NCBI GenBank assembly: GCA_038321965.1
Contig: JBBQFL010000004.1
Coordinates: 112,231 to 176,230, forward strand
Direction: 5' to 3'
DNA length: 64,000 bases
Origin: UKL13-2 sp038321965
Lineage (GTDB): Bacteria > Pseudomonadota > Gammaproteobacteria > Burkholderiales > Usitatibacteraceae
The notes below the pieces were generated by a model. That model saw nothing but the letters and a program-made list of their open reading frames with translations. It searched no databases and was not told the DNA's origin. The translations under genes were made by a program, and so were the position numbers. Below are positions 8,534 to 18,486 of the stretch, in pieces. Every line of letters starts with the position of its first letter. Position 1 is the stretch's first letter.

Positions 8534-11500
8534 TCATTGCGCTGCCAACCTCGCCCCGCCCTCACCCACCACCGTAAACGGCGCCCAGTAAAGCGGGTGC
8601 GAGAACTTCGAATTGCTGCGCAGCTTCTGCATCGACACCCGTAGTGCTTCGGCCTTGCCCAACTTTGCATCCGCCGCATAGGACTTCAACATCTCGGTCG
8701 TGATGAGCACCGCAGACTCCGATTCAACATACCAGTTCGACACGAGTAACGACCGTGCACCGGCGTAGAAGAATGCCTTGGCCAAGCCGGAAAGCCCTTC
8801 AGCACCTACCGTACCGTCCGGTGCAGCAGTATTGCAAGCCGACAACAATACCCAATCCGCACTCAGCTTCAGTTGCGCGACTTCGGACGCGGTCAGATAA
8901 CCATCATCCAGCACCGTGCCTTCTTTCGGTGGCGTGAGGATCAAGCCCGGCTCTACCATGCCGCTCATTTCGCCTGCCATCACACCGTGCGTGGCAAAGG
9001 CAATGACCCGGTGCCGGGACAAGTCCATCTGCTTGACGGCGGTTTCGCTGGCGTAACTCTGCAAATACAAAGCGGTTTCAGGTGCGGCGAGCGTTTTTGC
9101 CAGTGCGCGCAATTCGTCGGCTGTTTCAGGCAATGGATCTGCCTGCCGGACAGCATTGACATCGGCGATGTAGATTGTGCCCTGTCCGGTGCTGCTGCTT
9201 GCATCGGGGGCAAATATTGCTCGGGCTGCCAGGCCACGCCGTGCGCCGGGCTGGCCGCCAAGTACCGGATTGCCAAAGCCGACAAACGCAATGTCGCCCA
9301 GCGCGGGGCGGTTGAAGGTACGCAGGGCCCGCAATGCTGCGACAGAAGGAATGGTCGAGAAGGCATAACGATCAGCGAGCCAGGTATTGGACTTTGCGTC
9401 CGGTTCGAACTTGTCTACCAATATTGAGAACGGCAAGCTCTGCAAGGCACCGTCGGGCACCAGAATGATGTGGCGCGCACCGGACACACTGGCTTCGAGT
9501 GGTGCGAAGACTTTTTGGTAGAGCGCGTTCGCAGCCTTCACGTCGAACGGTTTTACTTGCTGGTTCTGCATGGGGTCAAGCAGGGACCGTAGGGCAGTTA
9601 CCTGTGCAACGAGTTGTTTGCTCGTTATATCAAGCCGTAGAAAGTCGATGCGGTCGGCGCGCAAGACCCAGGCAAACGTTCCCGCTCTTTCATCCGTGAG
9701 GTAGCTGACCATCGCTTCATCAGCCTTCAACAACTTTTGTAGTTCTGAGACGGCGATGGGTGCCGGACTGACCAGCGCGTCGTATTCTGGGAAGCGAATG
9801 GAGATCGTGCGCGTTTGCTCGATCAGCGCTTTTTCCAGGCCAGCGAATTCTTCACGAAGCGCTGCGATCCGAGCGTTGTCGCGCGTAGCGGGTGTCTGGC
9901 CCAAGGCATCGAGAAGAGCCTTGTCAGTATTGACGAGTTTGGCTTCTGCGTCTTGCCGCTCGCGAATGACTTTTGCCAACTCGCCACCTTGCGCGGCGAA
10001 GCGCACAGCCATTTGCGCAACGCTTTGTCCGACGCTGGAAGCCTGTGCGAGTTGAAAGGCATCGAAGGATTCTGAAATCGCACCGGTATCGCGAATCCTG
10101 TCCAAACGGCTGATGTGGGCAACAAAAGTGCCTCGCTTCAGCTTTTGCTCAGATTGCGCGCCCGAGACGCTGCCGGCCATGACTGCAAAGCGCTTGCGAA
10201 GTAATTCAAATGCACGACGCGAATACACAATAGCCTCCGTGCTTCGACCCTGGCTCATTGACAGTCCTGCCAGGTTGTTTAGGGCCAAGGCCACATCGGG
10301 ATGGTCCGGGCCAAGGGATTTCTCACGAATCGCCAGCGACCTTTTGTAAAGCGGCTCGGCCGGTGCGTACTGGCCTTGGGCTTGGTAGAGCAACGCGAGG
10401 TTGTTCAGGCTCTGGGCCACTTCGGGGTGGTCCGGGCCAAGGGCCTTCTCACGGATCGCCAGGGACTGCTTGAAAAGCAGCTCGGCCGGTGCGTATTGGC
10501 CTTGCGTTCGATATAGCTCCGCGAGGTTGTTTACGCTCCGAGCCACATTGGGATGGTCCGGGCCAAGGGACTTCTCACGGATCGCCAGCGCACGCTTGTA
10601 GAGTGGTTCGGCAAGCGCGTATTGGCCTTGGGTTTTGTAGAGTAACGCGAGGCTATTCAGGCTCTGGGCCACATCGGGATGGTCCGGGCCAAGAGCCTTC
10701 TCACGGATCGCCAGGGCACGCTTGAAAAGCGGCTCGGCCGGTGCGTACTGGCCTTGGGTTCGATAAAGCTCCGCGAAGTTGTTCAGGCTCTGAGCCACAA
10801 CGGGGTGGTCCGGGCCAAACGCCTTCTCACGAATCGCCAACGCACGCTTGAAAAGTGGTGCGGCCAGTGCATACCGGCCTTGGGCTTGGAAGAGCAACGC
10901 GAGGTTGTTCAGGCTGAGGGCCACATCGGCGTGGTCCGGGCCAAGGGACTTTTCTCGGATTGCGAGCGCACGCTTGAAAAGTAGCTCAGCCGGCCCGTAT
11001 TGGCCTTGGGCCTCGTCGAGATCCGCGAGGTTGTTCAAGCTCCGAGCCACATTCGGGTGGTCTGGGCCAAAGGTCTTCTCACGGATCGCCAGCGCACGCT
11101 TGTAGAGTGGCTCGGCAAGCGCGTATTGGCCTTGGGTTTTGTAGAGCAGCGCGAGGTTGTTCAGGGCCGTGGCGACATTGGGATGGTTCGGGCGATGGGA
11201 CTTCTCACGGATCGCCAGTGCACGCTTGTACAGTAGCTCAGCTGGTGCGTATTGGCCTTCGGCTTTGTATAGCGTCGCCAGGTTACTCAGGTCGCGCGCC
11301 ACGTCGGGGTGATCCGGGCCAAGAGACTTCTCACGGATCGCCAGCGCGCGTTTCAAAAGCGGCTCGGCAAGCGCGAACTTGCCCTGAGCCAGATACACCT
11401 CAGCAAAATTGTGAAGGCTGGTAGCGAGGTCTGGGCTATCGGGTGTGCCCGGCTTTTCGGCCAAATCCAACGCCTGCTTCGCCAAGGTCGCCGCACGGTC

Positions 11501-11626
11501 GTACTGGCGCTTTTCTATGAGTGATGTCACCTCATCGTTGAGGGTCTTCAATTCACCGACTTCGGCGTAAGCCGAGAACGTAATGAGAAAAAAAAGGTTC
11601 AGGATTGCGGCGGCGGTTTTATTCAT
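8534..11626 (-). CDS. Exported TPR-repeat CHAT-domain (caspase-like) protein
   Basis: 1030 residues. A signal peptide (AAAILNLFFLITFSAYA) is followed by ten 42-residue TPR units (about residues 61-480; consensus GPDHPDVAxSLNNLALLY and AEPLxKRALAIREK), a linker helix region, and a C-terminal CHAT domain. The caspase-like dyad is intact: H880 in FATHGV and C931 in LLSACNTA, followed by GLSGLAKAFFYAGARSLLVSNW. CHAT domains include separase-clan proteases activated by partner binding through the TPRs. The signal peptide suggests a periplasmic or secreted location, unlike the cytosolic CHAT proteases of defence systems. Its convergent neighbour is an exported FecR-OmpA protein. Protease activity is inferred from the dyad only. 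Confidence 0.87.
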   Translation of the reverse strand: MNKTAAAILNLFFLITFSAYAEVGELKTLNDEVTSLIEKRQYDRAATLAKQALDLAEKPGTPDSPDLATSLHNFAEVYLAQGKFALAEPLLKRALAIREKSLGPDHPDVARDLSNLATLYKAEGQYAPAELLYKRALAIREKSHRPNHPNVATALNNLALLYKTQGQYALAEPLYKRALAIREKTFGPDHPNVARSLNNLADLDEAQGQYGPAELLFKRALAIREKSLGPDHADVALSLNNLALLFQAQGRYALAAPLFKRALAIREKAFGPDHPVVAQSLNNFAELYRTQGQYAPAEPLFKRALAIREKALGPDHPDVAQSLNSLALLYKTQGQYALAEPLYKRALAIREKSLGPDHPNVARSVNNLAELYRTQGQYAPAELLFKQSLAIREKALGPDHPEVAQSLNNLALLYQAQGQYAPAEPLYKRSLAIREKSLGPDHPDVALALNNLAGLSMSQGRSTEAIVYSRRAFELLRKRFAVMAGSVSGAQSEQKLKRGTFVAHISRLDRIRDTGAISESFDAFQLAQASSVGQSVAQMAVRFAAQGGELAKVIRERQDAEAKLVNTDKALLDALGQTPATRDNARIAALREEFAGLEKALIEQTRTISIRFPEYDALVSPAPIAVSELQKLLKADEAMVSYLTDERAGTFAWVLRADRIDFLRLDITSKQLVAQVTALRSLLDPMQNQQVKPFDVKAANALYQKVFAPLEASVSGARHIILVPDGALQSLPFSILVDKFEPDAKSNTWLADRYAFSTIPSVAALRALRTFNRPALGDIAFVGFGNPVLGGQPGARRGLAARAIFAPDASSSTGQGTIYIADVNAVRQADPLPETADELRALAKTLAAPETALYLQSYASETAVKQMDLSRHRVIAFATHGVMAGEMSGMVEPGLILTPPKEGTVLDDGYLTASEVAQLKLSADWVLLSACNTAAPDGTVGAEGLSGLAKAFFYAGARSLLVSNWYVESESAVLITTEMLKSYAADAKLGKAEALRVSMQKLRSNSKFSHPLYWAPFTVVGEGGARLAAQ
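10187..11446 (-). repeat. Ten tandem 126-bp repeats encoding TPR units
   Basis: Inside the CHAT gene a 126-bp period (42 codons) recurs ten times. The first and last units are the most diverged; the inner units are close to each other at DNA level, for example the recurrent block reading GGATCGCCAG on the plus strand. Such arrays can expand or contract by recombination. Confidence 0.85.
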
Positions 11627-12015
11627 GCTCTCTCGCTTTATTGGTTTTACGTTGAGCGTCGCCAGCTCGTGCGACGGTATGGCACGACAGCGGTGAGTCT
11701 AGTGGGCTGACGTCTATTGCGACTTGGTGTTTCAAAGTCATTTCAGAATGACGGTTACCGGGCACGAACTGCACGCGCATTCACACTTAGACGCGCCCGG
11801 TGCATACGATAGGATGACGTAGAACTAGCATTGACGCCATTTTTCAGCCACATATGCTCCGAAATGCTCGTCAATGCTGGAGTTTTTGCACACTGCATCG
11901 ACCTGACCGGCTCGTTCGAGACGTGCAAGCCGTTCCCGACATCACAATAAGTTGATGACACCCTTTGCAGCCTGCTTTCCCGCACCGTCGATCGACAAAG
12001 CAAAAGCTCGCTAAG
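11627..12015. other. 389-bp intergenic region between CHAT gene and kinase 3' end
   Basis: No supported gene. It contains the CHAT gene leader, although the promoter is not obvious, and a degraded copy of the dispersed element at 11841-11887. Reading frames here lack codon structure and family resemblance. Confidence 0.45.
11841..11887 (+). repeat. Dispersed intergenic element, degraded copy C
   Basis: Shares TTTTCAG at its left and CGTCAATGCTGGAGTTT at its right with copies A (6812-6867) and B (34156-34210). The stem-loop in between is degenerate. It lies in non-coding DNA like the other copies. Confidence 0.35.
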
Positions 12016-15000
12016 CTATTGTCCGCCCTTCGACTCCTGGCCGACCGTCTGCGCCAGTCGCACAAACGCGTCACACAGATCCTCGACCGCGTTGGCCTTG
12101 AAAATCAATTCCTGCACCCCGGCACCTTCGGCCTGCGCGCGTAACGTCTCGTCGATAAAACCCGACGCCACCGCCACCGGCAGGTCCGCGCGGATTACGC
12201 GTACTTCACGCGCCACATCCAGCCCCGACATGCCCGGCATGTTGTAGTCCGTCACCACCAGATCGAACGCCGCCGGATCAACCCGCAACACTTCGAGTGC
12301 TTCACGCTGATTGGTGTAGCCGCTGATGCGATAGCCACGCCGTTCCAGCAGGCGCTGGACCAGGAATACCAGCGATTCATCGTCATCGACGTAGAGGATG
12401 TGTTGACCGCCGCTCGCAGCCGATATCGGGGCGATGTTCACAGCGCTTTGGTCAGGCGGACGGGGGTCGGAATGTGTATCGACGCTGATGGGCAGGTAGA
12501 GCGTGAAGGTTGACCCCTTGCCCGGCTGGCTTTCCACCTCAACCGCGCCTTCGTGCGCCTGCACAATGCCGTGCACCACCGACAGGCCCAGCCCGGTGCC
12601 TTCGTCCACCGCCTTGGTGGTAAAGAACGGCTCGAAAATCCTGCCGAGCGTGGCCGCATCCATGCCCAGCCCATCGTCGTTCACTGAAAGCCGCACCGTG
12701 CGGCCCGGGCGCATGATGTGGATTGCAAGCAGCGCGGGATGCGCTTGGGCCAATGGCGCGTCAAGCATCACCGTATCCAGCCGGATGAGGACGCGTCCAC
12801 TCGCGCCACGCATCGCGAATACTGCGTTGTTAACGAGATTGATCAATGCCTGCTCGATCTGGTTGGCATTGGCAAGTACGGCAGGCACATTGGGCTCACA
12901 GTAAACGTCGAGAGCGATACGCGACGGCAAGGTGGTGCGAAGCAGGCGCACCGACTCATCGACGACGGGGCCAAGCGCGATCAACTTACGTTCGGTCGGC
13001 TGGCGGCGGCTAAAGGAAAGAATCTGCTGCACCAGATCGCGCGCGCGACCCCGCTTTGCGGATTTCCTCCAGACTCTCCAGCGCCCGTGGATTGGCCCTT
13101 GCGTCGTCCCGCGCCAGTTCGACATTGCCCATGATGGTCGCGAGGATGTTGTTGAAATCGTGCGCGACACCCCCCGCGAGGGTGCCGATCGCTTCCATTT
13201 TTTGCGATTCGCGCAGTTGTGATTCGAGAGCAACGCGCGCGGCTTCGGCTTGCTTGCGCTCGGTGACGTTGCGTATGGCAACGTGAATGGCTGGTGCCCC
13301 ATCGTAGGCAATGGTGGTGCTCTGTACTTCCACGTCTATTGCCGTTCCATCGATCTTGATGTATTTCAGACCGATCATCGGCGTTTGGTCACCCCCGGCA
13401 ATGGTCTTCATCCGCGCCAGCACGATTTGATGAAAATCCGGATGGACCCATTCGAGCATGGGTTTGCCAATCAGATCTTGGGCAGACGCTGCGCCAATCA
13501 TCCTGACCGCGACTGGATTGACATAGATTACTTTCCCAGCGCGATGCACGGCAATCGCTTCAGGTGACCACTCGACCAGCGAGCGGTAACGCTCTTCGCT
13601 CGCGCGCAGGGCGTCGCTGCTTTGCAGGCGCACCAGCGCGCCGGCACAGTGTGTGGCCAGGGACTGAAGCAATTCCAGATCTGCCTGGTCATAAGCACGG
13701 TGCTGGTAGCTCTGAATGGAGAGGATGCCAATGAAGCGGCCGCCGAGCTGGATCGGGACAAACATCAGTGAAAGTGAGCGGCGATCGCTGCCGTAGGTAG
13801 GGACATCGGCGTTTGCGTCAGACTCTGCGTCGCGCAACAACAGTTGAGGTCCTTCCTCCTTGACGCGGCGTGCCATGCGGGTGGGCGTCTGCACGCCGGA
13901 CATATCGGGGAACACTTCGCGGATCTCGCCGTCGATGAGGTCGAAGTTCACCAGATCAACCTTATTCTGCTGCGTTTCATCCGACAGGTGGAGCCAGCCG
14001 CTGTCCCATCGAAGCAATTGCTGAGACGCCTCCAGAATGTGGATCGCGGCCGCTTTGGGGGTGGTGGCCTCACCGAGTTCGCGGCCCAACTCCGTGAGGA
14101 CGGCGCTGCGACGCTGGGCGGCCGCCAGTGCCAGTTCGCCGAGCTTCCTCTCGGTGATGTCTCTGAAAATGCTTAGCACAAATGCAGGGCCGCTCAAAGA
14201 GTTGAGGAATGAATTGGAGACACCAAGCCAGCGCTTGCTGCCATCCCATAAAGCGAGTTCTCGTTCAGAATACTCATCAATGGTCCTCGTTGCTACCTTC
14301 CTGACAAAGAGTTCAAGGACCCGCTCACGCTCTTCGCTCGAATACGCCTCGGCAAGAGATTTACCTTCCAATTGTTCAATGGACTTTCCGACCATGGAAC
14401 CATAGGCAATATTGCACGAAACGATTTTGCCCGTTGCATCGCACAGGCGCATGCCATCAGCGGAGCACTCCCAAACGGCACGGAATCGCTCCTCACTTTC
14501 GCGTAGCGCTACTTGCGCCAGCTTGCTCTCGGTAATGTCAAGCATCAGCCCCCGCAGCCAGCGAGGTTTTCCGTTTTCCTCGACCACCTTCACAATGTCG
14601 CGTAGCCATACCACCCGGCCGTCTGCGGCGATAAAACGGTATTCGAATTCATGGTTTTCCAACCGGCCCGTGCAGGCCGCACAGTACTGGACGGCCTTTT
14701 CGCGATCCTCCGGGTAAATATGGCTGGGCCAGAACCCTGGCTGAAGCCAATCCGACTTTGGGTAGCCGAGCAGGCGTTCGGCGTTTTTGCTGACAAAACT
14801 GAAGGTGAACGTGGTGGCGTCGGCCTCCCAGACGATGCCATCGGTGGAACCGACCAGATCGCGAAAGCGCTGGTCGCTCTGCTGCAACGCCGTTTCCGTT
14901 TGTTTGCGTTCGGTGATGTCGTGAAAAGCACCGCGCAGCTTGACGGCTTTGCCACCCTCCATGACTGCGAAGCCCTGGGTCCGCACCCAGATGGGCCGCC

Positions 15001-16819
15001 CCTTTGCGGTGATTTTTTGCAGTTCAAGATCGTAGGGTGTCCCACTATCGATTGCGGCTTGCATCGCAGCGCGGATGATCGGACGGGCCGCTGGGACAAA
15101 AAGGTTGAGGCCATGCTCGAATTCAGGTGCCACGGGAGGGTCGATCTCAAGAATGCGGCAGGTTTCCAGCGACCAGAAAAGCTTCATGGTGCGTAGATCC
15201 AGTTCCCACCCGCCAATCTTCGCCACTTCACCGGTGCGCTCGAGCATCTCGGTCGTGTTCGCGAGGGCCTGCCGGATGCGGTATTCCTCGGTCACATCGC
15301 TGAAGACCAATACCACGCCGACAGTCTGGCCATCCGGGTTGCGGATCGGCGCAGCACTATCTGTGATCTGGTATTCCCTGCCATCGCGGGCGAGCAACGT
15401 CGTGTGGTAGGCCGGCCCCACCACCTCTCCGCACGCCATTACGTGTTGCACCGGGTTGATCGACGGTACCCGTGTTTGCGCGTTAACGATACAAAATACC
15501 TCGGGCAAGGGCCGCCCTGTTGCATCGGCCAGCGGCCAGCCGGTCAAACGTTCGGCGGAGGCGTTCATGCGGGTGATCAGGCCCGCAGCGTCGGTGGCGA
15601 TCACCGCATCGCCGATTGATTGCAGTGTTATCGCAAGGTTTTCCTCGCTGCGGCGCAGTTGCTCTGCCGCCTGCTTACGCTCGGTAATGTCCCGGGTGAC
15701 GCCCAACAGCATCGTCACGCGGCCCTCGGCATCCCGCATCGGGGCCGCGTGCGTTTCCAGCCATCGCTGCGTGCCGCGCCGCCCGGTAATTTTGAACTCC
15801 AGCAAGCCGGGCTCGCCACCCATTACGCGTTGATGCAGCGTGCCAAAGTCGGCGCGAAATTCTGGCAAAATAAAATTAATGAGCCCGTGCGATCGCGCTT
15901 CCTCCACCGACCCGACTTCCAGCATGGTCAGGCCAGCGGCGTTCATTTCCTGCAAATCCCCCGTGGGCCCCAATACCTTCACGCACTCCGGCTCGGCCTC
16001 AAAAATCGTCCTGAATCGCTGTTCGTTTTCCCACCGTTTTGCCTCCTCCTGTTTGCGTGCGGTCAGGTCGGTGTTCGTCCCGCCGGCACGGATCGCCTTG
16101 CCGTTCACATCGCGGACGACAAAGCCACGCGAGAGAATCGGCACGTGGTGTCCCGCCTTGTGGCGCAACCGGAATTCAAGCTCGTAGTTAGACGCTTCGC
16201 CTGCATGTACCTGCGCCACGAACTGTGTTGCGTGGTCCAGATCGTCGGGATGCATCAGGCGGCGCCAAAGATCACTCGCCGACGGCAGTTCGGTGTCCGC
16301 ATAGCCGAGCATCTCAAACCAGCGCGGGGAATAGTAAACCTCGTTTTTGATCAAATCTCGGTCCCAGACCCCGTCTCTTGATCCAAGCAACACCAGCCGC
16401 AAACGATCTTCCGACTGACGCAGTTTTGTCTCGGTTTTATGTCGATTGAGCGCTAATTCGACCACCGAGCCCAGCACGCTCGCAGAAAATGGTTTGCGGA
16501 TGTAGCCGTACGGCTCGGCAAGCCTGGCGCGAGCGAGTGTCTCCTCATCAGCAATCGCCATCAGGAACACGACTGGCAGGGAGAATTGGGTGCGGATGGC
16601 GTGGGCGGCGGCAATGCCGTCCACCGCACCGCTTAGCTGCGCATCCATCAACACCAGGTCAGGCCGCAGTTCTCTGGCGAGCACGATGGCTTGCTCGCCC
16701 CGCGTGGCGCGGCCTGCGACTTCGTACCCCGTGCTCACTAATTGCGCTTGGAGATCACGCGCGACAATTTCGTCGTTATCGACGACTAGAATCTTCGGCT
16801 TAACGGCAGCTACGTGCAT
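12016..16819 (-). pseudogene. Giant multi-PAS hybrid histidine kinase, split by a frameshift
   Basis: Start taken as ATG 16819, directly before the receiver domain (PKILVVDNDE); the frame stays open upstream to 17053 without domain content. Order: receiver (phosphoacceptor in DLVLMDAQ), PAS x6 each ending in an ITERK-like PAC segment, a GAF domain, PAS7, HisKA (GTLAGGVAHDFNNIL), HATPase (NLVNNAVFAMRG, DDGLGMD, GTGLGLSVV), and a C-terminal receiver (VVTDYNMPGMSG). The frame breaks at about 13038-13050. The 5' frame reads KAGSRARSG and stops at 13010; the 3' frame continues RARDLVQQILSFSRR to 12016. Two added bases in the (CG)5 run 13038-13047 would restore KAGSRARDLVQQ and a 1601-residue protein. 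It may be a real mutation, a phase-variable tract or a sequencing error. Confidence 0.85.
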
Positions 16820-17039
16820 CAAATGATCCAGGGGCAGAAAGGGCAAAGTCTTGCGCTGAGGATACGCTTCGCCAACCGGATTAGTCGCTCGACACAATCT
16901 GCGTAACAACAATTTACTTTTCGATCGAAATATATTGTCGCCACACTTTTGTCTAGCACTGGCGAGCTTTATCAGACATTTTCGCTCCGAAAATCGCGCC
17001 AGCGCTTGCGATACACGTCGCGGCACAAGACCTGCAACG

Positions 17040-18317
17040 TCAGCCCGTCTCAAATCCCAACGTCTGCTTGACCATGTGAAATTTGTCCAGCAAGTGCTGC
17101 TCGGATTCGCCGCCCATGTTCAGCGTTGCGTAGCGGTGACTGCCCAACCATTTCATTTCCCGCTTCAATCCCCCACCGGTCTTGATGAACATCGCCAAAA
17201 ATGCGTCGGGATCGAATTCGCTCAGCCACTTCAGTTCCTCATGACTAGGCGCCTTGGCCAGCGGGGTACCATCAAATTTGCGGAACACAAAACTGGTGGC
17301 CACTTTGTATTTTCCCTGGCGAGGTGTCAGGTCGGGTGCTTCGCCGATGGCGATCTTGAGCGCCAGATCGTGCAGATTGATGCGGTCGACTTTTTCGTAC
17401 AGGTCAGAAAACTGTGCCGCCATGCGTGGATTGACTTCAATCAGCTTGCACTCGCCAGTTTCCTTGCAGACGCGCATCTCGACGTTGAATAGTCCATGAT
17501 CCAGGCCCAACGCCTGCACAATGCGTTTGGCCGTGTCGCGCGCTCTTGCGGCGCGATCCACCGGCAGGCGAGTGGGATATTCGAAACGCATGAACTGGTC
17601 GGTACCGGGATACATCACGGCATCGATGATGCCAAGAATATGAATTTCGCCGTTCACCACCACGCCATCGACATTGATCTGTTGTCCGTCGATCAACTCT
17701 TCGGCGATCATCCAGTTCGCATCGACATCAAAGTCCGTCAGCTTTTGCAACACGTCATTGAATGGCCGCACCAGCCGTTTGATGATGTATTTCTCCCATG
17801 GATGGAAGGTCATGTGCTGCTGTAGTTCGACAAAGCTGTCCACGCGACGTGCCAACACCGAATAGGCCGCCTTCACGGGTTTGACATAAAACGGAAACTT
17901 GAGCGGAATTTCAGTGGCCGACTGAAACGTTGATGTGAACGCGTGGAAGGCTACGTTCGCCTCCGGCACTTCCTGAGCCAATATGCGCCGCGCAACGTAC
18001 TTGTGCTGTGCGGCAATCAGCGCTTTTGGATCCGGTCCCGGCAAACCCAATTTCTTGGCAAGCAATGCGCCCGCGAGAGCGCCGAATTGTTCGTTGGTGG
18101 AAACGACGCCAACGAGATTCATGCGGAGATATTTTTTGGCGAGCTTGTCGACGAACCGGAAAATATCAAACGTCAGCAACTGCGCGTTGCTGGGAAAACT
18201 GAAGAGGTCAAAGCCCTCGTAGAAAAATCGGTAACGCGGGCTGGCGCGGTCTTCGGCGGCTTTTGCTAACTGTGATTGATCCCAATCGGCATCAAACAAG
18301 ACAAGAATGTTCTTCAA
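17040..18317 (-). CDS. ATP-grasp domain protein of unknown substrate
   Basis: About 425 residues if translation starts at TTG 18317 (KNILVLFDADWDQ follows directly, as expected for a pre-ATP-grasp Rossmann start). The frame is open to 18446 and ATG codons at 18410 and 18395 are alternatives; none has a strong ribosome binding site. An ATP-grasp fold is indicated by FPFYVKPVKAA (nucleotide lysine), EKYIIKRLV, MIAEELIDGQQINVDGVVV and the Mg-binding CKLIEVNPRMA. Family members ligate a carboxylate to an amine or thiol using ATP; the substrate is unknown. It is divergent from the korC operon across about 170 bp and may share control with it. Confidence 0.72.
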   Translation of the reverse strand: MKNILVLFDADWDQSQLAKAAEDRASPRYRFFYEGFDLFSFPSNAQLLTFDIFRFVDKLAKKYLRMNLVGVVSTNEQFGALAGALLAKKLGLPGPDPKALIAAQHKYVARRILAQEVPEANVAFHAFTSTFQSATEIPLKFPFYVKPVKAAYSVLARRVDSFVELQQHMTFHPWEKYIIKRLVRPFNDVLQKLTDFDVDANWMIAEELIDGQQINVDGVVVNGEIHILGIIDAVMYPGTDQFMRFEYPTRLPVDRAARARDTAKRIVQALGLDHGLFNVEMRVCKETGECKLIEVNPRMAAQFSDLYEKVDRINLHDLALKIAIGEAPDLTPRQGKYKVATSFVFRKFDGTPLAKAPSHEELKWLSEFDPDAFLAMFIKTGGGLKREMKWLGSHRYATLNMGGESEQHLLDKFHMVKQTLGFETG

Positions 18318-18486
18318 TGAGAGTTCTTTTTTGTTGTTCGTTATGAGCTGTACGCGATTGCTCAGCGACTGGATTCTAGCAGCACGGAGGCACATGCTGC
18401 ACTGCGGCATGGCAGGAAGCGACTCACCCTGTAGTATTCGCCACAAGCATCGGGCAGCTACGCCGGATCAATAAGGAGAGAGACGA

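Noticed and set aside
10100..11430. Several open frames of 65-105 codons on the plus strand across the TPR array
   Set aside because: They repeat with the 126-bp period and are antisense shadows of the TPR repeats.
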